Notes: a model not told the origin generated them from the sequence alone. A DNA stretch of 25,570 bases from an uncultured Acetatifactor sp. (GCA_934402375.1 CAKRUB010000038.1:1-25570), one strand, 5' to 3'. Positions 1-5,979 are shown, counted from the stretch's first letter. Program-made: numbers and translations.

Positions 1-237
1 GATGCGACTATTTATTCACGTATTTCGAATTTTATTCACGATTATACATAGCAACACTTATCTTGAAAAGGGACAAATAATAAGCAATCCATTGTAACGA
101 GAATGCTTAAATATTGACAATTTCCCGCAAAACTTCTTTAAATAGTAGATTACTTTTTTGATTTTCCACACCTCAAAACCGCCTATTCCCCGGCATGTCG
201 TTTTTTGTGATTTTTTTGACCTATTTTGAGTATCAAA
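1..237. other. AT-rich flank without a recognisable gene
   Basis: I see no convincing gene here. The only long open frame, on the minus strand, runs straight through the terminator and the 88-base repeat and has no plausible protein features. Visible structure is a 10-base direct repeat, TTTATTCACG, at 11-20 and 31-40 (two helical turns apart), and the left copy of the long repeat from 176. Confidence 0.5.
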
Positions 238-263
238 AAAGGCAGCCTTATAAAGACCGCCTT
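176..263. repeat. 88-bp direct repeat, copy A
   Basis: This stretch is nearly identical to 1493-1579. The two agree except in a T-rich stretch of about 10 bases (201-211 here), where they differ by substitutions and one base of length. The repeat contains a terminator hairpin at one end, then the block TATCAAAAAAGG read leftward through GACCTATTTTGAG, and the block CGGCATGTCG near the other end. In both places the repeat sits just downstream of a minus-strand reading frame (the antitoxin here, a broken frame at copy B). The two copies bracket the toxin-antitoxin region. Whether this is a mobile-cassette boundary or a duplicated gene tail cannot be settled from one window. Confidence 0.85.
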
Positions 264-264
264 T
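238..264 (-). terminator. Rho-independent terminator of the toxin-antitoxin operon
   Basis: Read on the minus strand, AAAGGCGGTCTT and AAGGCTGCCTTT form a 12-pair stem (two G-U pairs) with a three-base loop, followed by six U. It begins 8 bases after the antitoxin stop codon. The same hairpin is part of the long direct repeat. Confidence 0.8.
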
Positions 265-271
265 CCTCTGC

Positions 272-484
272 TTAATCCCAGTTAATTGCATCATGTGAAA
301 TTGTTTCCCCGTTTTCAATTTCCTTTTGTGCTCTTTCTAGTTCTGCACGTTCTGCCGGCGTTACTTTTGTGTAATCCGGATCCCATGCTATCACAAGTTT
401 TTTAATAAATTCTAACGCAAAATTTTGATCTTTTTCCGGCAATAACTCCAACAGATCAATTGCCTGTTTTGTCGCTGTACTCAT
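272..484 (-). CDS. Antitoxin of a RelE-type toxin-antitoxin pair
   Basis: This 70-residue acidic protein lies 26 bases downstream of the RelE-like toxin on the same strand. Residues 1-35 look helical (TKQAIDLLELLPEKDQNFAL), and the C-terminal half is charged and ends in HDAINWD, the sort of tail that wraps a RelE toxin. By analogy with such pairs it should bind and neutralise the mRNA-cleaving toxin in the cytoplasm. The order toxin-then-antitoxin is the reverse of the common relBE order and resembles higBA. I see no obvious DNA-binding fold in it, so transcriptional control may rest on the ribbon-helix-helix protein encoded upstream. The assignment rests mainly on position and general sequence character; the exact antitoxin family is not identified. 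Confidence 0.7.
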   Translation of the reverse strand: MSTATKQAIDLLELLPEKDQNFALEFIKKLVIAWDPDYTKVTPAERAELERAQKEIENGETISHDAINWD

Positions 485-510
485 GCTTTCATTCTCCTTT
501 CTTGGGGATA

Positions 511-771
511 TTATTTATAGATATCCCCTCTTGAATCAATATCAATAATATATAATATTTCTATTTCTCCATTTGGGAGATAATGATATATTATTCTGTA
601 CTTGCCAACCCTTAACCTCTTCCGCCCGTCTGTGTAGCCTTGCAATGTTTTTATATCTCCCTTTGGCGGCTGTTCTGTCAATCCTTCAATAGCTGCCTTT
701 ATTCGCTGCTTTGTCGGTCTGTCCATTTTGTTTATAAATTTGACAGCTGTTTTACTGTATTCTATTTGCAA
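511..771 (-). CDS. RelE/ParE-superfamily toxin
   Basis: This is a small basic protein of the RelE/ParE fold, probably a ribosome-dependent mRNA interferase. It starts with the edge strand QIEYSKTAVKFINKMD, followed by a helical hairpin and the typical core RKRLRVGKYRIIYHY, then EILYIIDIDSRGDIYK at the end. The frame is open upstream to an ATG at 825, but the family normally begins just before the QIEYSK strand. I therefore prefer the TTG at 769-771, which has AGAAGGTG about 6 bases ahead; a GTG at 778-780 is the alternative. It is followed by the antitoxin gene and preceded by a ribbon-helix-helix gene and two copies of the TTAGTGCTTAAT-type motif. The superfamily call is firm; the target is inferred from family knowledge. 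Confidence 0.8.
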   Translation of the reverse strand: MQIEYSKTAVKFINKMDRPTKQRIKAAIEGLTEQPPKGDIKTLQGYTDGRKRLRVGKYRIIYHYLPNGEIEILYIIDIDSRGDIYK

Positions 772-827
772 TATTTTCACCTTCTTTCTGGCTTTCGTCT
801 GTTGCTTTTCGCTACCAGCGCGCAATA

Positions 828-839
828 TTAGTGTCTAAT
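828..839. promoter_or_regulatory. Operator-like motif, copy 1
   Basis: TTAGTGTCTAAT: half-sites TTAG and CTAA around three bases. It lies ahead of the toxin frame, between the regulator and toxin genes. Confidence 0.55.
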
Positions 840-852
840 TGCCAACTTATTT

Positions 853-864
853 TTAGTGCTTAAT
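853..864. promoter_or_regulatory. Operator-like motif, copy 2
   Basis: TTAGTGCTTAAT, 25 bases from copy 1 and overlapping the stop codon of the ribbon-helix-helix gene. Together with copy 1 it could let the regulator act locally on the toxin-antitoxin pair. Confidence 0.55.
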
Positions 865-1066
865 GCTGCCTTCTCATTCTGTCCATTCTATCTAATTCCG
901 AAAGAATCAACTCTCTTGCAAATGAACTTGTTTTCAATCCATATGAATTTATTCTGTCAATCGTTCCCTGTGGAAGGATAATATTTATTCTGTCTTTATT
1001 CTGCATACATTTCTTCACTGCTTCGCGGTTTTTTATTGCCTTTTCTTCTGTCGTCATTTCTGCCAT
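860..1066 (-). CDS. Ribbon-helix-helix DNA-binding protein
   Basis: This 68-residue protein has a charged N-terminus and then a segment typical of Arc/MetJ/CopG-type ribbon-helix-helix domains: DRINIILPQGTIDRINSYGL (strand plus first helix), a turn, and SSFARELILSELDRM (second helix). Such proteins bind short repeated operators as dimers and often autoregulate. I place the start at the ATG at 1066, which has AGGTGG eight bases ahead; a GTG four codons upstream overlaps that ribosome site. It lies upstream of the toxin and antitoxin on the same strand. Its own promoter contains one copy of TTAGTGCTTAAT in the spacer, so it is the natural candidate to bind the six copies nearby. The fold is well supported; the operator link is inference. 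Confidence 0.75.
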   Translation of the reverse strand: MAEMTTEEKAIKNREAVKKCMQNKDRINIILPQGTIDRINSYGLKTSSFARELILSELDRMDRMRRQH

Positions 1067-1095
1067 CTTTGAAACCACCTTTCCTATTTTCTTTT

Positions 1096-1125
1096 ATTAT
1101 ACAACATTTAGTGCTTAATAGTCAA
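1096..1125 (-). promoter_or_regulatory. Promoter of the ribbon-helix-helix/toxin/antitoxin operon
   Basis: On the minus strand a TTGACT -35 box (1120-1125) and a TATAAT -10 box (1096-1101) are 18 bases apart, about 30 bases before the regulator start. The operator-like motif at 1108-1119 fills most of the spacer, and the next copy lies just upstream of the -35 box, as expected for a repressed promoter. Confidence 0.65.
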
Positions 1126-1216
1126 GATTGATTAGTGCCTAATTTCATTGCACAATTTCGCCCGTTGTATTAGTGCTTAATTTTGTTGAGAACGCCTATT
1201 GTTATTAGTGCTCAAT
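1108..1216. repeat. Array of four TTAGTGCTTAAT motifs
   Basis: Copies are at 1108-1119 (TTAGTGCTTAAT), 1132-1143 (TTAGTGCCTAAT), 1170-1181 (TTAGTGCTTAAT) and 1205-1216 (TTAGTGCTCAAT), all in the same orientation. The motif is a near-palindrome, TTAG-N3-YWAA-like. With the two copies at 828-864 this makes six within 390 bases. The rightmost copy lies next to a TATAAT-like sequence (1225-1230) on the plus strand that could drive the broken gene at 1259. Confidence 0.75.
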
Positions 1217-1258
1217 TTCGCTATTATAATATCAACAAGAGACAACGAAAGCGAGGTT

Positions 1259-1489
1259 TTGAATATAGAAAAATATATCATGGTTGTAACAGATGAACAG
1301 ATAGAATGAAGTAAGGCACGCAGACAAGCCATTGAATCATTGAAATATAACCCAAAGTGCTACAACTGCAAGAATTTCGGGAAGTCCTGCAAAGGATCAA
1401 CAAACAAAGTATATAGTGGATGCATTTATAAAGAAGTTGACGAATCGAAACCATCTATATATGTGCAGATTGTGGAACAAGTGAAATAG
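1259..1489 (+). pseudogene. Small cysteine-rich protein gene broken by an in-frame TGA
   Basis: A 76-codon frame runs from TTG (1259) to TAG (1487-1489) with one internal stop, TGA at 1307-1309. Before the stop it reads NIEKYIMVVTDEQIE; after it comes SKARRQAIESLKYNPK and a four-cysteine segment, CYNCKNFGKSC through SGCIYKEV, which looks like a small zinc-binding knuckle. The coherent protein on both sides of the TGA argues that this was one gene; a single G to A change in a Trp codon would produce it. The ribosome site is poor (GAGG only two bases from TTG). The frame ends three bases before the 88-base repeat. Function unknown. Confidence 0.55.
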
Positions 1490-1492
1490 TCG

Positions 1493-1579
1493 AAACCGCC
1501 TATTCCCCGGCATGTCGTTTTGGGGATTCTTTTGACCTATTTTGAGTATCAAAAAAGGCAGCCTTATAAAGACCGCCTT
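1493..1579. repeat. 88-bp direct repeat, copy B
   Basis: Right-hand copy of the repeat at 176-263, in the same orientation, with the same terminator hairpin and CGGCATGTCG block. Confidence 0.85.
1554..1579 (-). terminator. Terminator hairpin in repeat copy B
   Basis: Same stem as at 238-264, one pair shorter, with six U on the minus strand. It would end transcripts from the broken frame at 1592-1789 and the reductase gene beyond it. Confidence 0.7.
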
Positions 1580-1591
1580 AATTAATTTTTA

Positions 1592-1789
1592 TTATACACT
1601 TTGACCTTTTGCCTGCTCTTCGTCCTCGTCCGGCGGTATCATCTGTCAACCTTCAGAAGACTGCTGCTAATTGACTATGCATACATCAACTCCGTCTTTC
1701 CAGTAAACAAAATGATCTCCTTTAATTCGGCATTGAAATCCTAAAATATCAAGTATTTTTTGCAGGTCGGAAAATTTAAGTGCACTATT
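1592..1789 (-). pseudogene. Broken small protein gene with two in-frame stops
   Basis: One minus-strand frame reads LKFSDLQKILDILGFQC, RIKGDHFVYWKDGVDVCIVN, then TAG (1667-1669), QQSSEG, TGA (1646-1648), QMIPPDEDEEQAKGQSV and a final TAA at 1592-1594. The first part (helix, then Gly-Asp-His and a beta strand) faintly resembles HicA-type double-stranded-RNA-binding toxins, but the match is weak. No start codon or ribosome site is visible at the N-terminus, so it is probably 5' truncated as well as interrupted. The final stop lies about 12 bases before the terminator in repeat B, which mirrors the antitoxin and repeat A. Confidence 0.4.
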
Positions 1790-1824
1790 TTAGTTACGTC
1801 CTTTTCTAAAAAGTGTGTCTTATT

Positions 1825-2388
1825 CTACAAACTACGATTGGTATCATTCAAGAATTGTATAATACTCTCAATTCCAACTAGCGCTTGTTTATCCTCTACC
1901 GCAGGTGCATTGTTTGTATTATGGAAAGATACCATTTTATGAATATTGTGACATTTCATATGATGCAACAAGGTACATGCTGTTTCGTAGGCTTTGTCCA
2001 TGCATCCATCTCCACCGCCAACCAATATAACAGCTCCTCTTTTTGGCTTTTTTATGGGTATTTCTTTTCTGAAAAAACCAGCGCAAAAATATGTTTGTAG
2101 ACGACTCCCCACATCTAGTAACTTACCGGTCAACTCCGAAAAATAAATTGGTGAAGCAATAAGAATATTATCACACTCCTGAATATATGCATATACATCT
2201 TGCATTTCATCTTGTATTACACAACCTTGATTTTTCCAGCAGAATCTGCAATCGATACAAGCCGAAATATTACATGTATAAGCATTTACAATCTTATAAT
2301 CACCTTTTATAGCATTTGTTACTTTATTTATAAGACTTCCTGTATCACCATCTTTTCTAGGTGAACCATTAAAAATCAATGTTTTCAT
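1825..2388 (-). CDS. Flavodoxin-fold NAD(P)H-dependent reductase, iron-sulfur flavoprotein-like
   Basis: This 187-residue cytoplasmic protein has the NADPH-dependent FMN reductase fold. It opens with MKTLIFNGSPRKDGDTGSL, the FMN phosphate-binding loop, and has the second flavin loop SPIYFSELTG near residue 79. Between them is a compact cysteine cluster, C44-x2-C47-x2-C50-x5-C56, as in iron-sulfur flavoproteins that bind a 4Fe-4S cluster and shuttle electrons to FMN. The length is typical. The start is the ATG at 2388. It stands alone in the AT-rich region, between a broken frame and the tRNA-Leu, so it may be part of an acquired segment. The substrate cannot be told from sequence. Confidence 0.85.
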   Translation of the reverse strand: MKTLIFNGSPRKDGDTGSLINKVTNAIKGDYKIVNAYTCNISACIDCRFCWKNQGCVIQDEMQDVYAYIQECDNILIASPIYFSELTGKLLDVGSRLQTYFCAGFFRKEIPIKKPKRGAVILVGGGDGCMDKAYETACTLLHHMKCHNIHKMVSFHNTNNAPAVEDKQALVGIESIIQFLNDTNRSL

Positions 2389-2558
2389 CTTAATTATCTT
2401 TTCCTTTCACATAACAACACAATTCCGAAAAGAGGCTTTAGTTATTGCGCCAATTTCAAAAGTGTTTTGCAGGACTCTCCTTTCCTGCGATGATTACCTT
2501 TTTGATTACCTTTTGAATACCGGCTCTCAAAATGATTTATTTGCTATTATTTCTTCCC
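2389..2558. other. Intergenic DNA with a 12-bp tandem repeat
   Basis: No gene is supported. TGATTACCTTTT occurs twice in tandem at 2491-2514, followed by a third partial unit. On the minus strand this reads as (K)GNQKGN-like codons in a short open frame ending at about 2444. That could be the worn 3' end of an integrase-like or other gene, but nothing else supports it. Confidence 0.3.
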
Positions 2559-2665
2559 GCGGAAGATGGGGCGCTCGAGGTCCGGGGGACCTCGGCTTTG
2601 CGCCGACCGACGAGCCGTTTATGGCGAGGAGACCTTGAACCCACGGGTTCAAGGGACTCCTCGGC
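2559..2665. repeat. Structured element with split tRNA-Leu 3' half
   Basis: The blocks GCGGAAGATGGG (2559-2570) and CTTGAACCCAC (2634-2644) match the neighbouring tRNA-Leu gene at 2717-2728 and 2730-2740. In the tRNA the two blocks are one base apart; here 63 bases separate them. The insert holds the palindrome CGAGGTCC-GGG-GGACCTCG inside outer arms GGCGC/GCGCC. The second block is part of a 17-pair hairpin: CGAGGAG plus CCTTGAACCC (2625-2642) against GGGTTCAAGG plus CTCCTCG (2645-2663). It lies downstream of the tRNA in the direction of transcription. Confidence 0.65.
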
Positions 2666-2675
2666 AGGAAAACCA

Positions 2676-2708
2676 AAAAAGGGCTAAGCCATCGGCTTAA
2701 CCCTTTTT
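2676..2708 (-). terminator. Terminator downstream of tRNA-Leu
   Basis: AAAAAGGG, then TAAGCC/GGCTTA arms, then CCCTTTTT: a strong hairpin flanked by A and T runs, 8 bases past the 3' end of tRNA-Leu. It would work in both directions. Confidence 0.8.
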
Positions 2709-2715
2709 GTTTTCC

Positions 2716-2799
2716 TGCGGAAGATGGGACTTGAACCCACACGATATTGCTATCACAAGATCCTTAGTCTTGCTCGTCTGCCAATTCCGACACTTCCGC
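2716..2799 (-). tRNA. tRNA-Leu (anticodon AAG)
   Basis: An 84-base tRNA with a 7-pair acceptor stem, GCGGAAG (2793-2799) against CTTCCGC (2717-2723), discriminator A and no encoded CCA. It has the anticodon stem CAAGA/TCTTG with loop CTAAGGA (anticodon AAG), a long class II variable arm, and the T arm GTGGG-TTCAAGT-CCCAT. The extra arm and anticodon give leucine, reading CUU and, after A-to-I editing, CUC. It has its own strong promoter and terminator, and it marks the border between AT-rich DNA on the left and core genes on the right. Confidence 0.93.
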
Positions 2800-2816
2800 A
2801 AACGCATCGCGCAGAT

Positions 2817-2848
2817 ATTATACTAGCACTACTTCCCACAGATGTCAA
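2817..2848 (-). promoter_or_regulatory. Promoter of tRNA-Leu
   Basis: A TTGACA -35 box (2843-2848) and, 17 bases on, TAGTAT with a TGC extension (2820-2825), overlapping an alternative TATAAT (2817-2822) about 18 bases before the tRNA. Confidence 0.7.
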
Positions 2849-2902
2849 TACCATTTTTCACATTTTTTATAAATTGTATCAAAAATTATAACAGTTTGTG
2901 TA

Positions 2903-4222
2903 TCACAGCCTCGTCACAACGAAAATGTCATAGATTGCCTTAATTGCTGTCTCAAAATCATCGTCTGCGACACCGATGATGATATTCTGCTCCGAGGAAC
3001 CCTGATCAATCATCCTGACGTTGACATTTGCATGTGCAAGCGCAGAGAAGATTCTTCCGGCAGTACCTCTGGTCGATTTCATTCCGCGTCCTACTACGGC
3101 GATCAGCGCAAGATCCGACTCGATCTCGATGGAATCCGGATTTGCGAGACGATGAATGCCTGCAACCACCTTCTGCTCCTTGTGCATGAACTCATCCTGA
3201 TGGACAAATACCGTCAGCGTATCAATTCCAGAAGGCACATGCTCAAAGGAAATTCCGTTCTCCTCAAACGCCTGTAAAACCTTTCTGCCGAAGCCGATCT
3301 CCGAATTCATCATATCCTTCTCTATGTTGATGGAGCAGAAGCCCTTCTTTCCAGCGATACCGGTGATGACGTATTTCGATTTCTGGCAGGTGCTGCCGAC
3401 AATCCATGTGCCGCTGTCCTCCGGTGCATTCGTGTTACGGATATTAATGGGGATTCCCTGCTGGCGCACCGGGAAGATCGCATCCTCGTGCAGCACAGTC
3501 GCACCCATGTAGGAAAGCTCGCGCAGCTCCTTGTAAGTGATCACTTCGATTCCTTCCGGCTTGTCGATGATTCTCGGATCAGCAATCAGGAAGCCGGACA
3601 CATCCGTCCAGTTCTCATAGACATCAACCTTCGCCGCCTTTGCAACGATGGAGCCGGTGATGTCAGAGCCGCCTCTGGAAAAGGTCTTTACGCTTCCATC
3701 CGGCAGGGAGCCGTAGAATCCGGGCACAACTGCTGTCTCGCACTCCGCCAGCCTTGCGGAAAGGACTTCATCCGTCTTTTCCTCATCGAGACTTCCGTCC
3801 TCCCTGAAAAAGATCACGGTAGCGGCATCGATAAAGGTGAACCCGAGATAGTTTGCCATGATGATGCCGTTTAAATATTCTCCTCTGGATGCGGCATAGT
3901 TGCTTCCGGCTCTGTCCTTAAAATTCTTCTCGATCACCGCAAACTCCTGATCCAGACTCAGCTGAAGTCCAAGTCCCTCAATAATCTCCTGATAACGCTT
4001 CTCAATCGCCGCAAGCTCCTTCTTATAACTCTTTCCGTTTTCTGCCAGCTCATAGCAGCCATAGAGCATATCCGTTACCTTTGTGTCATCCTTGAAGCGC
4101 TTTCCCGGCGCAGAGGGAATCACATACTTTCTCGCTTTATCAGCCCTGATGATCTCTCCCACCTTCTTAAACTGCTCCGCACTCGCCAGTGAACTTCCAC
4201 CGAATTTGACAACCTTAGCCAT
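2903..4222 (-). CDS. lysC: Aspartate kinase
   Basis: This enzyme phosphorylates L-aspartate with ATP, the first step toward lysine, threonine, methionine and diaminopimelate. The 439-residue protein has KFGGSS at 6-11, RGEYLNG at 113-119, FSRGGSDITG at 181-190 and the nucleotide-binding DVSGFLIADPR at 207-217. Two ACT domains follow (about 285-345 and 370-430) for feedback control by an amino acid. The length matches the monofunctional family. It is third in a minus-strand operon after the ACT regulator and homoserine dehydrogenase, 29 bases behind the latter, with GAGGAG ahead of the ATG. That pairing suggests service to the threonine/methionine branch. Which end product inhibits it cannot be read from sequence; the symbol is generic. 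Confidence 0.95.
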   Translation of the reverse strand: MAKVVKFGGSSLASAEQFKKVGEIIRADKARKYVIPSAPGKRFKDDTKVTDMLYGCYELAENGKSYKKELAAIEKRYQEIIEGLGLQLSLDQEFAVIEKNFKDRAGSNYAASRGEYLNGIIMANYLGFTFIDAATVIFFREDGSLDEEKTDEVLSARLAECETAVVPGFYGSLPDGSVKTFSRGGSDITGSIVAKAAKVDVYENWTDVSGFLIADPRIIDKPEGIEVITYKELRELSYMGATVLHEDAIFPVRQQGIPINIRNTNAPEDSGTWIVGSTCQKSKYVITGIAGKKGFCSINIEKDMMNSEIGFGRKVLQAFEENGISFEHVPSGIDTLTVFVHQDEFMHKEQKVVAGIHRLANPDSIEIESDLALIAVVGRGMKSTRGTAGRIFSALAHANVNVRMIDQGSSEQNIIIGVADDDFETAIKAIYDIFVVTRL

Positions 4223-4251
4223 TTCCTAACTCCTCTTATCCTCTTTATTTT

Positions 4252-5466
4252 CTACGCAAGCCGGATTCTGCCGAGCACGGCAGCCCCCAACTCCTTACAC
4301 TTCGCATCAAAATCCTTCTTCTTCATCTTCTCCGTGAAAAATCCGAAATCCTCCGTCCTTCCGGGTGCGATAAAGCTTCCGCCGCCCGTGAATGCCTGCT
4401 CAACCTCCTTGCGGGCATCCGCCTTCGCGCGGATGAAAAATCTGCTCTCCGCCTCTTCCACATCAGCGACCGCAGCCTCCTCCCTGTCCCAGAGACAGAC
4501 GATGCTGCAACGGCCGATATGTCTCGCACAGTCAACGACATCCGATACCACCGCACTGGCTGTGGGCAGCTTTCCTGCGCCACGCCCATAGAACATTACA
4601 TCCCCCAACATATTTCCTGTGATGAACACACCGTTATACACATCATTTACAACCGCCAGCGGATGCTCCCCGGAGAGCATTGCCGGTGCGACAAACGCAA
4701 GCACGCTGCCATCCTCCAGCGCCTCGCTCGTGGCGATCAGCTTGATCGTCATTCCCGCCGCCTTGGCATATTCAAAGTCAGCCGTCGTAATTCCAGTGAT
4801 ACCCTCTGTATATATCTTGTCAGAATCCACATTTTTCCCCATCATGAGGGAGGACAGAATCGCAATCTTACGGCAGGCGTCATAGCCTTCCACATCCGCC
4901 TCCGGGTTGCGCTCCGCATAGCCGAGCTCCTGTGCCTTCTTCAGCGTCTCCGCATAGTCGGCGCCTTCCTTCTCCATCTTCGTCAGAATATAGTTTGTCG
5001 TTCCGTTCAGGATCGCCGTGATCTTCTCAATCTTCTCTGCCGTAAGCGCCTTGTTGATCGGCCGGATGACAGGAATTCCGCCGCCGACGCTCGCCTCGAA
5101 CATATAGCTGCAATTATGATCCTTTGCAATCTGAATCAGCTCTGCACCATGCTTTGCAACCAGCTCCTTGTTGGAGGTACAAACGCTCTTTCCTGCCTCC
5201 AGACACTGCTTTGTGAACTGGTAAGCCGCTCCAACACCACCCATCACCTCACACACAATGCTGACCTCGGGATCGTTGAGTATCAGGTTAAAATCATGCA
5301 CCACCAGACTTTCGTAGGTATCCCCCGGGAAATCGCGCAAATCAAGAATATACTTGACATGCATCTCCTCTCCTGCCTTGGTACTCACCTCTGCGTTGTT
5401 GCTCTCGATCACCTCCACAACACCGCTTCCCACCGTACCGTATCCCAGAACCGCAACTTTAATCAT
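4252..5466 (-). CDS. hom: Homoserine dehydrogenase
   Basis: It reduces aspartate semialdehyde to homoserine with NAD(P)H, the branch step to threonine and methionine. The 404-residue protein begins with a Rossmann domain (GYGTVGSGV at 9-17), then CTSNKELVAKHG at 96-107 and FEASVGGGIPVIRP at 123-136. The active-site segment NGTTNYILTKM (154-164) follows, then the family signature AERNPEADVEGYDACRK (184-200) with the catalytic acidic and lysine residues. GRGAGKLPTASAV lies at 294-306. From about 325 a small ACT-like regulatory domain ends the protein. The gene starts 12 bases after the ACT-protein stop, with GAGGAGG ahead, so translation is probably coupled within the operon. Confidence 0.96.
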   Translation of the reverse strand: MIKVAVLGYGTVGSGVVEVIESNNAEVSTKAGEEMHVKYILDLRDFPGDTYESLVVHDFNLILNDPEVSIVCEVMGGVGAAYQFTKQCLEAGKSVCTSNKELVAKHGAELIQIAKDHNCSYMFEASVGGGIPVIRPINKALTAEKIEKITAILNGTTNYILTKMEKEGADYAETLKKAQELGYAERNPEADVEGYDACRKIAILSSLMMGKNVDSDKIYTEGITGITTADFEYAKAAGMTIKLIATSEALEDGSVLAFVAPAMLSGEHPLAVVNDVYNGVFITGNMLGDVMFYGRGAGKLPTASAVVSDVVDCARHIGRCSIVCLWDREEAAVADVEEAESRFFIRAKADARKEVEQAFTGGGSFIAPGRTEDFGFFTEKMKKKDFDAKCKELGAAVLGRIRLA

Positions 5467-5478
5467 AATCCGCCTCCT

Positions 5479-5922
5479 CTATTCTCTCGCCAGTATTTTG
5501 ACATGATGAACGCCCTTCTGGGCCTCCATCCGCTCCAGCATTTTTGATATATCCTTTGTGCTTTGCAGCACCTGTACACTCAGACTCAGGGATGCAACTC
5601 CGTTGATCGGAATACTCTGATGGATCGTCAGAATATTTGCTCCGTATTCCGCTATGATTTTCAGGACATCAGACAGCAGCCCCGGCTCATCATCCATCTG
5701 AAAGGTCAACGTGATCGTCGTCCCCTGGGAATTGTCATGGAACTGAAAGATGTCATCCTTATACTTATAAAAAGAACTGCGGCTGATGCCGACAGCATCA
5801 ACCGCTTCCTGAATGGTCGGAACCTTCTCCGACTCCAATAGCCTCTTTGCTTCGACAACCCGCAGCAACACATCCGGCACCGCTTTCTGCGTCACCACAT
5901 AATACTTTGCTGCTTCGCTCAT
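5479..5922 (-). CDS. HTH-like plus ACT domain protein (UPF0735/PheB family)
   Basis: This 147-residue protein resembles the PheB/UPF0735 family. The N-terminal 60 residues contain TIQEAVDAVGISRSSFYKYK, which reads like a helix-turn-helix. Residues about 70-147 form an ACT domain (ITLTFQMDDEPGLLSDVLKI and ILTIHQSIP), the fold that senses amino acids. It is first in the operon with hom and aspartate kinase. A simple idea is a ligand-responsive regulator of this pathway; another is an allosteric partner of homoserine dehydrogenase. The biochemical role of the family is not settled, so both are inference. The ATG at 5922 has a modest GGGAG ribosome site. Confidence 0.85.
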   Translation of the reverse strand: MSEAAKYYVVTQKAVPDVLLRVVEAKRLLESEKVPTIQEAVDAVGISRSSFYKYKDDIFQFHDNSQGTTITLTFQMDDEPGLLSDVLKIIAEYGANILTIHQSIPINGVASLSLSVQVLQSTKDISKMLERMEAQKGVHHVKILARE

Positions 5923-5979
5923 ATACGTTTCTCCCGCAAACGTTTCCGTCCCGCGGACACTTGTTTGCCAACGAAAGAT

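Noticed and set aside
58..318. 86-codon minus-strand open frame
   Set aside because: It runs through the terminator, the 88-base repeat and the end of the antitoxin gene in another frame; no protein features.
828..1216. CRISPR array
   Set aside because: The repeats are only 12 bases, irregularly spaced (24 to 38 bases, with a large gap), and cross a coding gene; they fit operators better.
1259..1489. TGA read as an amino acid (recoding)
   Set aside because: Other genes here end at TGA in the normal way, there is no selenocysteine-like structure I can see, and the neighbouring frame is also broken by a TAG.
176..1579. True integron cassette with attC sites
   Set aside because: The 88-base repeats lack paired core sites and no integron integrase is seen; only the layout is similar.
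1592..1789. Intact HicA toxin
   Set aside because: The frame has two internal stops, no start codon, and only a weak resemblance to HicA.
2527..2742. 71-codon minus-strand frame over the tRNA end
   Set aside because: It spans the tRNA-Leu 3' end, its terminator and the hairpin element; an RNA-gene artefact.
4519..5547. 342-codon plus-strand open frame
   Set aside because: It lies antisense to homoserine dehydrogenase, whose motifs are complete; a shadow frame of a GC-rich gene.
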